Shown here one piece after another: positions 1 to 8,129 of a stretch of DNA of 11,049 bases (positions are counted from its first letter, which is position 1; the number at the start of each line of letters is the position of its first letter). Position numbers and translations under genes: made by a program. The notes under the pieces are model-generated. The model was given only the letters and a program-made list of their open reading frames with translations, searched no databases and was not told where the DNA came from. Source of the DNA: CAIVAT01 sp964628215 (GTDB lineage: Bacteria > Bacteroidota > Bacteroidia > Bacteroidales > FEN-979); contig CAZVNF010000135.1 of assembly GCA_964628215.1 (NCBI GenBank), positions 1-11,049 of the forward strand, read 5' to 3'.

Positions 1-1
1 T

Positions 2-631
2 ATGATCTATAACAAAGACATTGCATTAAAAACAGCTGAACTCCTGCTGAAAATTAAAGCAGTCAAACTCAGTACGAAAGAGCTGTTCACATGGGCATCC
101 GGAATCAAATCGCCTATTTACTGTGACAACCGTATCACACTGTCCTACCCTGAAATCAGGACTTTCATCCGCCAGAATTTTGTGAGGGCCATCGAAGAGA
201 ATAATTTCGAACCCGAAGCCATTTCAGGTGTCGCCACAGGGGGTATTGCACAGGGAGTACTGGTAGCGCAGGAACTGGGATTAGCATTTTCGTATGTACG
301 CCCCGGGAAAAAAGAACACGGGCTTGCCAACCAGATTGAAGGAGAGGTAAGAGACGGCCAGCGGATTGTAGTAGTTGAGGATCTTATTTCAACCGGAGGT
401 TCCAGTTTAGGTGCGGTACAAACATTACGCGATGCAGGCTGCAATATCAAAGGAATGCTGGCAATATTCACCTATAACCTCTCCAAGGCCGAAAAAGCCT
501 TTAAAGAAGCTGATTGTGCACTTGTCACCCTGACTGATTATGATCACCTGATTCAAAAAGCAGTTGAAATCGGTTATATAACGAAAGAAGATATCAAGGT
601 TCTTCAGGATTTTAAAAAATCCCTGAGTTAA
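2..631 (+). CDS. pyrE: Orotate phosphoribosyltransferase
   Basis: Transfers the phosphoribosyl group of PRPP to orotate, giving orotidine 5'-monophosphate, the fifth step of pyrimidine synthesis, in the cytosol. The 209-residue product has the normal length for the family. The PRPP-binding motif VVVEDLISTGGSS is at residues 123-135. The mobile catalytic loop, with K103, K104 and H106, lies at about 100-114. The N-terminal substrate region FTWASGIKSPIYCDNR (29-44) is also typical. The ATG at position 2 is taken as the start because the protein begins MIYNK, as I recall Bacteroidota PyrE proteins doing, and the length fits; the upstream region is outside the window, so no promoter or ribosome site can be judged. 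It converges on the gene at 704-3562 with a hairpin between them, and has no evident link to the bat operon. No key residue appears to be missing. Confidence 0.96.
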   Translation: MIYNKDIALKTAELLLKIKAVKLSTKELFTWASGIKSPIYCDNRITLSYPEIRTFIRQNFVRAIEENNFEPEAISGVATGGIAQGVLVAQELGLAFSYVRPGKKEHGLANQIEGEVRDGQRIVVVEDLISTGGSSLGAVQTLRDAGCNIKGMLAIFTYNLSKAEKAFKEADCALVTLTDYDHLIQKAVEIGYITKEDIKVLQDFKKSLS

Positions 632-658
632 TATATAACTTTAAGTTAACGCATAAAA

Positions 659-685
659 AAAGGCTGCCTGTTTAGAGCAGCCTTT
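659..685. terminator. Bidirectional hairpin terminator between convergent genes
   Basis: A perfect 9-bp stem is formed by AAAGGCTGC (659-667) and GCAGCCTTT (677-685), with a 9-base loop. Read on the minus strand, the stem runs into seven consecutive T (660-654), a good intrinsic terminator for the gene ending at 704. Read on the plus strand it ends in TTTCTTAT, a weaker T-rich tail serving pyrE, which stops at 631. Its position between two convergent stop codons fits shared use. Confidence 0.85.
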
Positions 686-703
686 CTTATTTAAGAAGCC
701 TTT

Positions 704-3562
704 TTACAGCTTAACGATTTTCCCTACACCATTTCCTATTTTCACAACATAGGTTCCGTGCGACAAACTGCTAAGATCAATACTGGTGCTGACAAGTCCT
801 TTGGGTTGATTTCCGATGGAGGAAGTTAACAGAAGCCGGCCGGTGATGTCATATACCGTAACAACCAGGTTCCCTGAATTTTCATTTACATAACTGATAT
901 TCAGGTTATCCTTTACCGGATTTGGATTCAGCTTCAAACCACCGTCAGTCTTGATATCACCCTTAACAGGATCAACTCCTACAACCTGGTAGGTTGATTC
1001 CATCCACAACCCGCGCCCATAGGTAGCCAGGTAAATTACACCATAATTGGCAATATGATAATCGCGCATAACCTGCTGGCGTATTGCCATAGCGGGAACA
1101 TTGCCGATATTCTGCATGTCAGGTACCCATTGGGGGGGGCCTGCATTCAGCGTAGTAGTTGAGAACACTCCCAGATCGGTGCCTATAATTGCATTGTTAT
1201 TGCTCGTCATTTCCAGCAACCCACTGTACACAGGGGTTTTCGGGAGGTTTCCCTGGATGGATGAAAAAACAGGTTCTGCGTCATTGCCGCCCTGGGTATA
1301 GTAAACATACTCATTGTTGCCATAATTACCCAATGTAACCAGAACCAGACCTGAATTATTAGGATTGATGGATATTGATGTTACCGCACGGCCTGTAAAA
1401 GGTGTGTTGGTAAACACGGAATTTACGAGAACCGTTTGTGAACTCAGAATATTGGCAGTTGCAGAATCCCAGGCATTAATAAGGCCTGAAATACGGATCA
1501 GGCGGCCTTTTGCGGTTCCTGCCCAAACAGTATTCAAATCGGCTGAGACAGCCAGGGCAGTCACAGGATCTGTATTTGTTAAATTTCTGTAAATAAGGTA
1601 ATACTCTGGTGTTCTGTTCGTTCTGATGAAATCCTTGGTCATGTAAATTCCATAGTGGTGAACATTGGTGATCAACGAGTCACCATAGATGAAAAAACGA
1701 CTGGCCAGAGGATCCGGTACGATAATGCTGTCGCCTTTGGGTATGGGTGCCGTGGTAAAATAGGGGAACATAACACTGTTTGAATTGCTTCTGATCATGA
1801 TTGTGGTATCAGCCGGCACTGCCTTCTGATCAGCAAAAAACTTGGAACTGTCGCGGGTTATGCCGAATACCTGGCCCTGGTTGAAAGTTTCCCAGAGACG
1901 CATGGGAATCATTGCGTTTGTATCAATGGCTATTCCTTTGGAAAACAGATTATAATAATTGATATCGGTAAAATCCTGACGGCGGATTTTAGATGATCCA
2001 ACCTTGTTATACACGGCAACCCTTGAATCAATATTTGACCATTCACAGGTTCCTCCGTTTCCTCCATAATTGGATGGCTGCGGCTGGTAGTTTGCGTTGA
2101 GTGCGCTGGCATCCTGCTGCCATGCCTGGTAGCCATTGCTTATAAAACTCACCTGCAAGGGGCTGAAGAAGCCCAATACCTGGGTTCCTATGCGGTCGCC
2201 GCCGCCCATGACGAAACTCTTTTGAGATGAATAAGCAAGTGTTCTGAACTGACTGGTTATCATCTGTTTATTGCTGGTTTGGAAGGTAATTCCGTTTGCC
2301 CCGATGGTAGCGATGGATATTCCGCCATCCGTTGCGATCAGAAACTGGCTGGCGTTGTTCGGGCGAAATGCATAACAATGGTGGTATAATGGCACAAAAT
2401 AGGGGCTCAGGCTGCCATAATCCCCAAAGCTTACCTTTTCCCAGTTAAAATAACCGGGTGAGGATCCCCGCTGACCAAACCACATATTTGTTCCTCCGAG
2501 AAAAACCTGGTTTGGATCGGTCGGGGAAACTGCAAGCGTATTGGAATAACAACCGTAACTGTTGCCAAATGGAGAAAATGAAGAATTACTTGGAAATACC
2601 ACACTCCATGTTGTTCCTTTATCCGTAGAATTGTAAACGCCAAGTAACTTTCCGTCGGCAGCGGCTAAACTGGCATACATGACGTTGGCATCTGAAGGGG
2701 CAATGGCAAAAACCATCCAGCCAATTCCGCTGCTGGGGAGTGTCGTCTCCTTGCCTGTGGTGAGTGTGACCCATGAGCCAAGGTTTCCTGAAACTGCAAG
2801 ATATGCTGAATCGCCAACAGAGGCAATTACAGTGCCATCGGGGCCTACACATACATCCATGGCATAACCCGATTTAGCCATGCTCCATTCATCTCCGTTA
2901 TCGCTGTAATATAAACCTCCAAAAGTAGCTGCATACAATCTTCCCGAGACCGGATCGACAGCCAATTTGGTTACTCCTTTAAAATCAGGTTTTTGAGTGC
3001 TGGAAATTATTTTGAAATCCTCACCGTTCACCGAGCGGAAGATTCCGCTTCCTTCATTGAACCGAACCGTTTTGCAGGTAGAAACACCCGTTGCTGCGTA
3101 AATTGTTCCGTTGGCAGTTTGCACGAGCGCCGAAACGTTTGGAACCAGATTAAATTCCACGGGCATCATGCTCCAGGAAAGGCCAAGATTGATAGATTTC
3201 CACACTCCTCCATTGGCTGCACCTGAAATGAGGGTCTGTCCTGTAGGATCGGTGTTGTCAAAAATTGCACTCCAGGCCATGCCTGGATAATTATCCGGTC
3301 CGGCATTCACCCAGTTAAGACCAAGGCCCCCTGACGAAGATTTAACCCTAAGCGCTTCAACCTGCATACGGGCATTCATCACATCCTGTGGATTGACCTG
3401 ACCGGTATGCTGATTGGCACGGACAGTTTCCCACCAGGACCCGCCTGATTTCCGAAGTTCCGGATTTTCAGGCTGGCCAGCCACCGTCAACACAGAAGAG
3501 AAAAGGAAGGAAAGGCCTAAGAATGCTGTAATCAGGCTAAGGAGTAAAAATCTGTTTTTCAT
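704..3562 (-). CDS. Secreted beta-propeller (Asp-box/sortilin-like) protein with T9SS sorting domain
   Basis: A 952-residue exported protein of unknown substrate. Residues 1-30 are a signal peptide (hydrophobic 5-28, ending VAGQ). The body resembles sortilin/BNR-type propellers: Asp-box motifs of the form S-x-D/N-x-G-x-x-W occur at about 123-130, 220-226 and 312-319, with propeller-like strands such as AATFGGLYYS (211-220) and LATYGRGLW (845-853). Residues 875-952 match a type A T9SS C-terminal domain: KLNPNPVKDNLNI (877-889), VYDITGRLL (903-911) and GTYVVKI (936-942). The protein should cross the inner membrane by Sec and the outer membrane by T9SS, with the tail cleaved there. It could be a glycan-binding or glycan-cleaving protein, or an adhesin; no catalytic residues can be assigned. 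The ATG at 3562 sits directly before the signal peptide, behind an A-rich leader. The gene has its own promoter and is probably not part of the bat operon. A run of eight C falls at codons 808-811. Confidence 0.88.
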   Translation of the reverse strand: MKNRFLLLSLITAFLGLSFLFSSVLTVAGQPENPELRKSGGSWWETVRANQHTGQVNPQDVMNARMQVEALRVKSSSGGLGLNWVNAGPDNYPGMAWSAIFDNTDPTGQTLISGAANGGVWKSINLGLSWSMMPVEFNLVPNVSALVQTANGTIYAATGVSTCKTVRFNEGSGIFRSVNGEDFKIISSTQKPDFKGVTKLAVDPVSGRLYAATFGGLYYSDNGDEWSMAKSGYAMDVCVGPDGTVIASVGDSAYLAVSGNLGSWVTLTTGKETTLPSSGIGWMVFAIAPSDANVMYASLAAADGKLLGVYNSTDKGTTWSVVFPSNSSFSPFGNSYGCYSNTLAVSPTDPNQVFLGGTNMWFGQRGSSPGYFNWEKVSFGDYGSLSPYFVPLYHHCYAFRPNNASQFLIATDGGISIATIGANGITFQTSNKQMITSQFRTLAYSSQKSFVMGGGDRIGTQVLGFFSPLQVSFISNGYQAWQQDASALNANYQPQPSNYGGNGGTCEWSNIDSRVAVYNKVGSSKIRRQDFTDINYYNLFSKGIAIDTNAMIPMRLWETFNQGQVFGITRDSSKFFADQKAVPADTTIMIRSNSNSVMFPYFTTAPIPKGDSIIVPDPLASRFFIYGDSLITNVHHYGIYMTKDFIRTNRTPEYYLIYRNLTNTDPVTALAVSADLNTVWAGTAKGRLIRISGLINAWDSATANILSSQTVLVNSVFTNTPFTGRAVTSISINPNNSGLVLVTLGNYGNNEYVYYTQGGNDAEPVFSSIQGNLPKTPVYSGLLEMTSNNNAIIGTDLGVFSTTTLNAGPPQWVPDMQNIGNVPAMAIRQQVMRDYHIANYGVIYLATYGRGLWMESTYQVVGVDPVKGDIKTDGGLKLNPNPVKDNLNISYVNENSGNLVVTVYDITGRLLLTSSIGNQPKGLVSTSIDLSSLSHGTYVVKIGNGVGKIVKL

Positions 3563-3666
3563 ATCACTCTTTTTAATTTGACTTGTATATTTCAGGAACT
3601 AATATTTTCTAAACCCGGGATTATCAATGAAAAGAAGACAGTGAAACCATGTTGCTTTTAATCGAA

Positions 3667-3697
3667 CAAATATAAAGCAATTTAAGTATACTGCAAA
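3667..3697 (-). promoter_or_regulatory. Bacteroidota-type promoter for the T9SS cargo gene
   Basis: On the minus strand the -7 element TATATTTG (3674-3667) matches TAnnTTTG exactly. A TTTG (3697-3694) lies 19 nt upstream, matching the -33 element and spacing of the primary sigma factor promoters of Bacteroidota. Transcription would start near 3660, leaving a 5' leader of roughly 100 nt before the ATG at 3562. The rest of the 3563-3762 gap is AT-rich, with no other gene visible. Confidence 0.7.
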
Positions 3698-3707
3698 ATA
3701 ATTTTAC

Positions 3708-3730
3708 TTACAGAATATTTTCTTCTGTAA
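3708..3730 (-). terminator. Possible weak terminator of the bat operon
   Basis: A perfect 8-bp inverted repeat, TTACAGAA (3708-3715) and TTCTGTAA (3723-3730), with a 7-base loop, lies 33 bases past the batE stop. The stem is AT-rich and the minus-strand sequence after it is T-rich but interrupted rather than a clean T run. It could instead be an operator, since it sits about ten bases upstream of the -33 element of the next gene. Read-through from bat into the cargo gene cannot be excluded. Confidence 0.35.
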
Positions 3731-3762
3731 AAGGGGAATTTTAACCGGTAAAACAGATGGGA

Positions 3763-4527
3763 CTATATCTTTTCCAGCGAACTTTTAGGGAGCCAGCCTA
3801 CACTGCCATTGGCGATACGGATTTCGTACCATTCACTGATATTATCAAGCAGGGTCACCTTTGTGCCTTCATGAACCACAAACAGATCCGTACTTTTTTC
3901 ATCAGGTGAACTTTTAACTGTTATGGTCGGGGCGAAAATGATTGCTTCACTGGCAGATTTGGCCATGCCATAGCCGTTCCATGCAAATACCAGGGTGAAA
4001 ACCGACAGGACTAAAAACCCTGTCCCTGCCCAAAAGCCAATTTTCCGGATAATCAGCACCCTTGATGCAAGGTACAGGACGAACCCTAACAATGAGGTGA
4101 TAAACAGGAATACACACAACAGCGCCCAGGTATCAAAAGAAAAAAGCTGTATGAGCCCATTGAACCACCTTTTATAAAACAATTGTGGCAGGGGCTCAAT
4201 TTTATCAGATATTTTTGTATTTGCCACATTGAGGTTGAAGGAAATATCCTCGTTGCCCGGATCAAGCCGGACTGCACGCTCATACCAGAGTATGGCCCTG
4301 GCATATTCGTTCATTTTGAAATATGAATTGCCGAGGTTGTAGTACAACTCCGGTGAAGCATAACCTGCATCCGCAACTTTCAGGTACAGATCGGCAGCTG
4401 CGCTAAAGGAGCCTGCCGAATAAGCCTTGTTTGCCCCGGATATGTTGACCTGTTCAACAGAGGCAAAAGCTGAGAAGGCGGTAATAAGGAACAAAATGAC
4501 GATGGCGTGTGATTTCATATTTTTCAT
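3763..4527 (-). CDS. batE: BatE: TPR and SH3-like domain membrane protein
   Basis: Last gene of the bat operon; 254 residues. A signal peptide (about 1-22) is followed by TPR-type helices at about 27-105, including the typical PELYYNLGNSYFKMNEY segment (59-75). Two membrane spans follow at about 134-154 and 164-183, joined by the basic loop RVLIIRK, so both the TPR part and the C-terminus should face the periplasm. Residues 195-254 look like a bacterial SH3 domain (EGTKVTLLD, SEWYEIR, GSVGWLP). This layout is the usual one for BatE. The TPR and SH3 parts probably bind partners in the Bat complex; no enzyme motif is seen. The ATG at 4527 overlaps the batD stop as ATGA, and a GGGAG sits 5 nt upstream, so translation is probably coupled. 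A second ATG three codons in (M4) is an alternative start. Confidence 0.92.
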   Translation of the reverse strand: MKNMKSHAIVILFLITAFSAFASVEQVNISGANKAYSAGSFSAAADLYLKVADAGYASPELYYNLGNSYFKMNEYARAILWYERAVRLDPGNEDISFNLNVANTKISDKIEPLPQLFYKRWFNGLIQLFSFDTWALLCVFLFITSLLGFVLYLASRVLIIRKIGFWAGTGFLVLSVFTLVFAWNGYGMAKSASEAIIFAPTITVKSSPDEKSTDLFVVHEGTKVTLLDNISEWYEIRIANGSVGWLPKSSLEKI

Positions 4528-6392
4528 CTCAACTCCCGCTCCATTTTTGTAATTATTTCAAGTGCTTCATTATAAATTCTCTCCATGTTGACATTTTTCT
4601 CGCCGGGAGCAAAGCGGGCAAATTCGGTATTATTCAACGTTTCAATAAACTGCGAAATCATCGCTTCACCCACGCTTTTATCTACCAGCGCTTCATGCAC
4701 CGAATCTATACTGAGCCCGGACATAGGGATTCCGAACTTATCACTCAGATACCCCCAGAGAGACTGGGAAATTGCAATATAAAAATTGTCCTGGTGCCCG
4801 GCTTTCTGAAATTCTTCAGCTTTCCTTAGCCGTTTCCTGGCAATTTTCGTTGCTTTCAGGTTTTTCATAAGAACCGTATCACTGCGCCGGGCTGCCAGTT
4901 TGCGCCATAACACGAGAAACACTGTAAAAAGAAACAACGGACCAAGCAAAAGAGCCCAGAAACCTGCCGATGCAAAAAAATGAGCCCCTGCCTTTGTCAG
5001 GCTGAAATTAGCGTCTTTGATATGCCGGATATCACTGCCAATATATTTTATCTCCTCCTTGTTTGCCCCGGAATAACTCATAACAGAGCCCCCCGACTCA
5101 CCGGTGCCTTTTGCCACATCGAGTGTGAACTCCGGACTTGAAAGCGACACATACCGCTTTTTGTCCAGATCAAAATAGCTGAAAGTGATGGGTTTAATGG
5201 TGAATTTACCGGGTTTTCTCGGTATCAGGAGATACTCAAACACCTGGTTCCCTGAAATTCCTGCAGCGGTTGTTTGAATATCGCTGGTAATTTTCGGATC
5301 ATAGTTCTCAAAATCGGGAGGAAATGTGACATTCATCTTGTCGATAAGCTGAATATTCCCTTTCCCGCTTACCGTACACTTCAGGGTAACGGCCTCATTG
5401 GTTTTCAACCGGGTTTTATCAACCTCGGAATGAAATGTAAAACTGCCGACAGCGCCGCTGAAATCTGCCGGTTTCCCCTCCTCAGGGAGCGGTCGTACAG
5501 TAATGGCAATCGGGTTCGACTTCAGGTTCTTTTCCACATTGGCAACGCCGGAATTGAAAAAAGAATCATTAAAAAAATCATCAAAAAACGGATCTCCGGT
5601 TTTTGTTTTGGTTTGTCGTCTCACCTGTGCAACGCAGGCCAGTTCAAGCGGATCGATAACAAGCCGGCCGCTTTTCAACGGGAAGAGGGCAATTTTCCGG
5701 ATATCAGCTACGATGTATTGCTCTCCGTCAATGACCTGAGTGGTTTGCTGCAATTTGTCGTTTTCCTTCATCAGGTTCTGCGACCAGAAACCCGAGAAAG
5801 AGGATAATTTACTGATGTTTATCTGGGCAATAGGCACCTTGGTAAATATCTTATAGGTAACCACAATACCTTCACCCTGGAGGGGACTTGAATTGGAGGC
5901 AAATGCTTTAACATACACATCGTTGGCATTACCGGCGGCCCCACCGGATGCTGAGCCTCCCCGGTTCTGATTCCCCGATCCCTGGTATTGCGCCCCCGAC
6001 CCGCTTGCACTTTTAACAACCTTGATGGAGAGTGTATTCGAAGTGATCTGTTTTCCGTTAACGCTGACGGAAGCGGCAGGGACATCAAACGAGCCTTCCC
6101 GGTTGGCCTGCAGCAGGTAAGTAAATGTATAGGTGATCGACATGGTGGTACTGCCATTCACTGACCTGATACTTGAACTGGTACTCGTGTTTGGACCGCT
6201 CAGCACATCGATACCCTGGATATTCGGGCCCCGGAAACCACTTCCCTGGGCATTCAGTGTATAAACAATCGTAAATGTTTCTCCTACGGCAACCACCTGT
6301 TTAGCCTGGCCGGTAAGCCTGACATCCTGGGCATAAATAGCTGTGGCCGAAAACAACAATAATATGAAAGAGAAAATGAATCTTTTTAACAT
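4524..6392 (-). CDS. batD: BatD family membrane protein
   Basis: BatD, 622 residues from the chosen start. A signal peptide (about 1-22, ending IYAQ) precedes a long periplasmic region of Ig-like beta-rich repeats. A Gly/Ser/Asn-rich linker at about 129-158 splits that region. Another odd stretch, FFDDFFNDSFFNSG (269-282), is typical of BatD in this phylum as I recall it. One membrane span at about 476-496 is followed by a basic cytosolic tail of about 125 residues, helical in character, that resembles the tail of the protein at 9195-10127. The reading frame is open to an ATG at 6428, but that start would overlap batC by 23 bases and put 12 polar residues ahead of the signal peptide. The ATG at 6392, 13 nt after the batC stop, is preferred. 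The stop overlaps the batE start. BatD probably scaffolds BatA, BatB, BatC and BatE across the membrane. Confidence 0.93.
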   Translation of the reverse strand: MLKRFIFSFILLLFSATAIYAQDVRLTGQAKQVVAVGETFTIVYTLNAQGSGFRGPNIQGIDVLSGPNTSTSSSIRSVNGSTTMSITYTFTYLLQANREGSFDVPAASVSVNGKQITSNTLSIKVVKSASGSGAQYQGSGNQNRGGSASGGAAGNANDVYVKAFASNSSPLQGEGIVVTYKIFTKVPIAQINISKLSSFSGFWSQNLMKENDKLQQTTQVIDGEQYIVADIRKIALFPLKSGRLVIDPLELACVAQVRRQTKTKTGDPFFDDFFNDSFFNSGVANVEKNLKSNPIAITVRPLPEEGKPADFSGAVGSFTFHSEVDKTRLKTNEAVTLKCTVSGKGNIQLIDKMNVTFPPDFENYDPKITSDIQTTAAGISGNQVFEYLLIPRKPGKFTIKPITFSYFDLDKKRYVSLSSPEFTLDVAKGTGESGGSVMSYSGANKEEIKYIGSDIRHIKDANFSLTKAGAHFFASAGFWALLLGPLFLFTVFLVLWRKLAARRSDTVLMKNLKATKIARKRLRKAEEFQKAGHQDNFYIAISQSLWGYLSDKFGIPMSGLSIDSVHEALVDKSVGEAMISQFIETLNNTEFARFAPGEKNVNMERIYNEALEIITKMERELR

Positions 6393-6405
6393 ATCGCTCA
6401 AATCT

Positions 6406-7092
6406 TTACCAATCCTTTTCAATTCCAATTACCTGGACCTTTGCTTTTTGTTTTTTAACTTTTTGCATGGTCTTCTTTTCGTCATTCTTTAACGCTTCCA
6501 GCATCCTTTCAGCATCATCCTTGCTGATTTTCTTCTGATCCTGGGGTTGTTTTTGCTGATCATTCTTTTGATTCTGATCCTGGTTCTGTTCCTTTTTATC
6601 CTGCTGATCCTTTTTATCGTCCTTCTTGTCTTTATCATCCTTGTTCTGCTGCTGTTGCTGCTGTTGCTTTTTCAGCATCATCTTGGCATATTCAAGATTG
6701 TACTTGGTGTCCACATTTTTAGGATTGTTCATCAGGGCATTTTTGTAAGCCAGAATGCTTTTCTCATACTCTTTTGATTGCAGGTATGAATTTCCAAGGT
6801 TATGAAAAACTTTGGACTGCACCTCCTTGTCCTTATTCTTGTCGGCTAAGTTATTATAAATCTTTGTGGCTTCCTCGAAGTTGTTGTTCTTATAAACCGC
6901 CGTGCCAAGGTTATACTGCCCTTTAACCGACTCCTTGTTCATCTCGAGTGCCTTGCGGTAATCCTTTTCAGCTTCCTTGTATTCACCTTTCTCAAATTTA
7001 CGGTTTCCCTGCCGCAATAAGGAATTCTCTTTCTGAGAGAAAGAGTTGAAACAGGTGAAAAATATTAGTATTAAAACAAGTATGTATCTCAT
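6406..7092 (-). CDS. batC: BatC: periplasmic TPR protein
   Basis: BatC, 228 residues. A signal peptide spans about 1-20 (ending SFSQ); a Cys at 14 lies inside it but has no proper lipobox, so a lipoprotein is unlikely. TPR repeats cover about 21-135, with recognisable helices at NRKFEKGEYKEAEKDYRKAL (30-49), VKGQYNLGTAVYKNNNFEEA (56-75) and VFHNLGNSYLQSKEYEKSI (95-113). A Gln/Lys/Asp low-complexity linker follows at about 140-188 and includes seven consecutive Gln (143-149), encoded by mixed CAA and CAG codons. The conserved end, ISKDDAERMLEAL (189-201) and IEKDW (224-228), is what I associate with BatC. The linker probably lets the short C-terminal helix reach a partner away from the TPR body. 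The ATG overlaps the batB stop as ATGA, which suggests translational coupling. Confidence 0.92.
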   Translation of the reverse strand: MRYILVLILIFFTCFNSFSQKENSLLRQGNRKFEKGEYKEAEKDYRKALEMNKESVKGQYNLGTAVYKNNNFEEATKIYNNLADKNKDKEVQSKVFHNLGNSYLQSKEYEKSILAYKNALMNNPKNVDTKYNLEYAKMMLKKQQQQQQQNKDDKDKKDDKKDQQDKKEQNQDQNQKNDQQKQPQDQKKISKDDAERMLEALKNDEKKTMQKVKKQKAKVQVIGIEKDW

Positions 7093-8129
7093 TTCGATTC
7101 AAAGTCAAATGGTTTAAATCGCTTCATCCATTTTGTTCTGCGTTCAAAAACAAACAGGTCCAGTATTATTAAAAACAATGCAAGGGCAACAAAGTACTGA
7201 AAACGGTCTTCATAGTCGCTGAACTGTTTTTCTTCGATTTCGGATTTCTCTATTTTACTGATATCATCAAAAATCTTGGTCAACCCTGTTTCGGAAGTAG
7301 TTGCGCGCACATACATGCCTTTACCCACACTGGCGATACGCTGCAATAGTGTTTCGTCCAGTTTGCTGAGAACCGTCTCACCGTCCCGGTCTTTCCGGTA
7401 CTCGCTCGTTTGGATATCCCCGTTGTACACAGGAATCGGGGCTCCTTCAACCAACCCCATTCCAATGGTGTATATTGTAATGTTCTTCTGAACAGCTGCC
7501 TCAGCCTGCTCCAGAACATTTCCTTCATGGTCCTCCCCGTCGGTGATAACGACAATGGCTTTATTGTGTTTTGACTCTCCGAACCCGTTGGCGGCAACCT
7601 CCAGTGCCTCAGCAATGGCGGTGCCCTGTGTGGAGACAATGCTGGTATTGATTGAGGCTGTAAACATTTTTGCAGCCGCATAATCCGTGGTAATGGGCAG
7701 TTGGGTATAGGCTTTCCCTGCAAAAACAATGATGCCGATCCGGTCGCCTTCCAGGTTATCGATGAGCCTTACAATGGACTGTTTTGCCCTTTCCAGCCTG
7801 TTGGGTTTGATATCCTGGGCCATCATGGAATTGGAAACATCCAGGCATATCATCAGGTCAATGCCTTTTCGCTTGACTTTTTCCAGTTTTGATCCGGTTT
7901 GAGGGTCGGCCAGGGCCACGATCAGGCTGGCCAGCGCCAGGACAAGCAGCACGAATTTAACGATGGATTTACCCATGGAATAATCCGGCATCAGTTGCCT
8001 GATCACCTGCCAGTCGCCATACTTAGCCAGGGTCCGTCGTTTCCACAATAAAAACAAAACCAGCAACCCTGCGAGAACCGGAATTAATGCAAGCAGATAA
8101 AAATAATATATGTGGGCGAAGCGGAACAA
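7089..8129 (-). CDS. batB: BatB: membrane protein with von Willebrand A domain
   Basis: BatB, 346 residues. Membrane spans lie at about 9-29, 57-74 and 311-329. The basic segment KRRTLAK after the first span and the basic C-terminal tail should be cytosolic, which puts the VWA domain (about 88-290) in the periplasm. The metal site is complete: D97-x-S99-x-S101 (DVSNS), T170 in STQGT and D197 in ITDGED. The domain probably binds a divalent metal and mediates protein contacts. The start is TTG at 8129: no ATG is available upstream before the in-frame stop at 8156-8154, and the resulting N-terminus MFRFA followed by the first span is typical of the family. No Shine-Dalgarno sequence precedes it. 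The 67-nt gap to batA, filled with short tandem repeats, is the only sizeable gap in the operon. The protein is paralogous to BatA. Confidence 0.94.
   Translation of the reverse strand: MFRFAHIYYFYLLALIPVLAGLLVLFLLWKRRTLAKYGDWQVIRQLMPDYSMGKSIVKFVLLVLALASLIVALADPQTGSKLEKVKRKGIDLMICLDVSNSMMAQDIKPNRLERAKQSIVRLIDNLEGDRIGIIVFAGKAYTQLPITTDYAAAKMFTASINTSIVSTQGTAIAEALEVAANGFGESKHNKAIVVITDGEDHEGNVLEQAEAAVQKNITIYTIGMGLVEGAPIPVYNGDIQTSEYRKDRDGETVLSKLDETLLQRIASVGKGMYVRATTSETGLTKIFDDISKIEKSEIEEKQFSDYEDRFQYFVALALFLIILDLFVFERRTKWMKRFKPFDFESK

Noticed and set aside
3741..3755. Near-palindrome TTAACCGGTAAAA around ACCGGT after batE
   Set aside because: The symmetric core is only 6 bp with short, imperfect arms and no loop, so it is not a terminator and is too short to call an operator.
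5274..5807. 177-residue open frame on the plus strand
   Set aside because: It lies wholly antisense to batD, has no recognisable domain, and batD is clearly coding here.
6393..6428. Longer batD start at 6428
   Set aside because: It would overlap batC by 23 bases and put 12 polar residues before the signal peptide; the ATG at 6392 fits better.
6547..6777. Small, very hydrophobic Leu/Ile/Val-rich open frame that could look like a membrane peptide
   Set aside because: It is the reverse complement of the Lys/Asp/Gln linker of batC; such codons automatically read as hydrophobic on the other strand.
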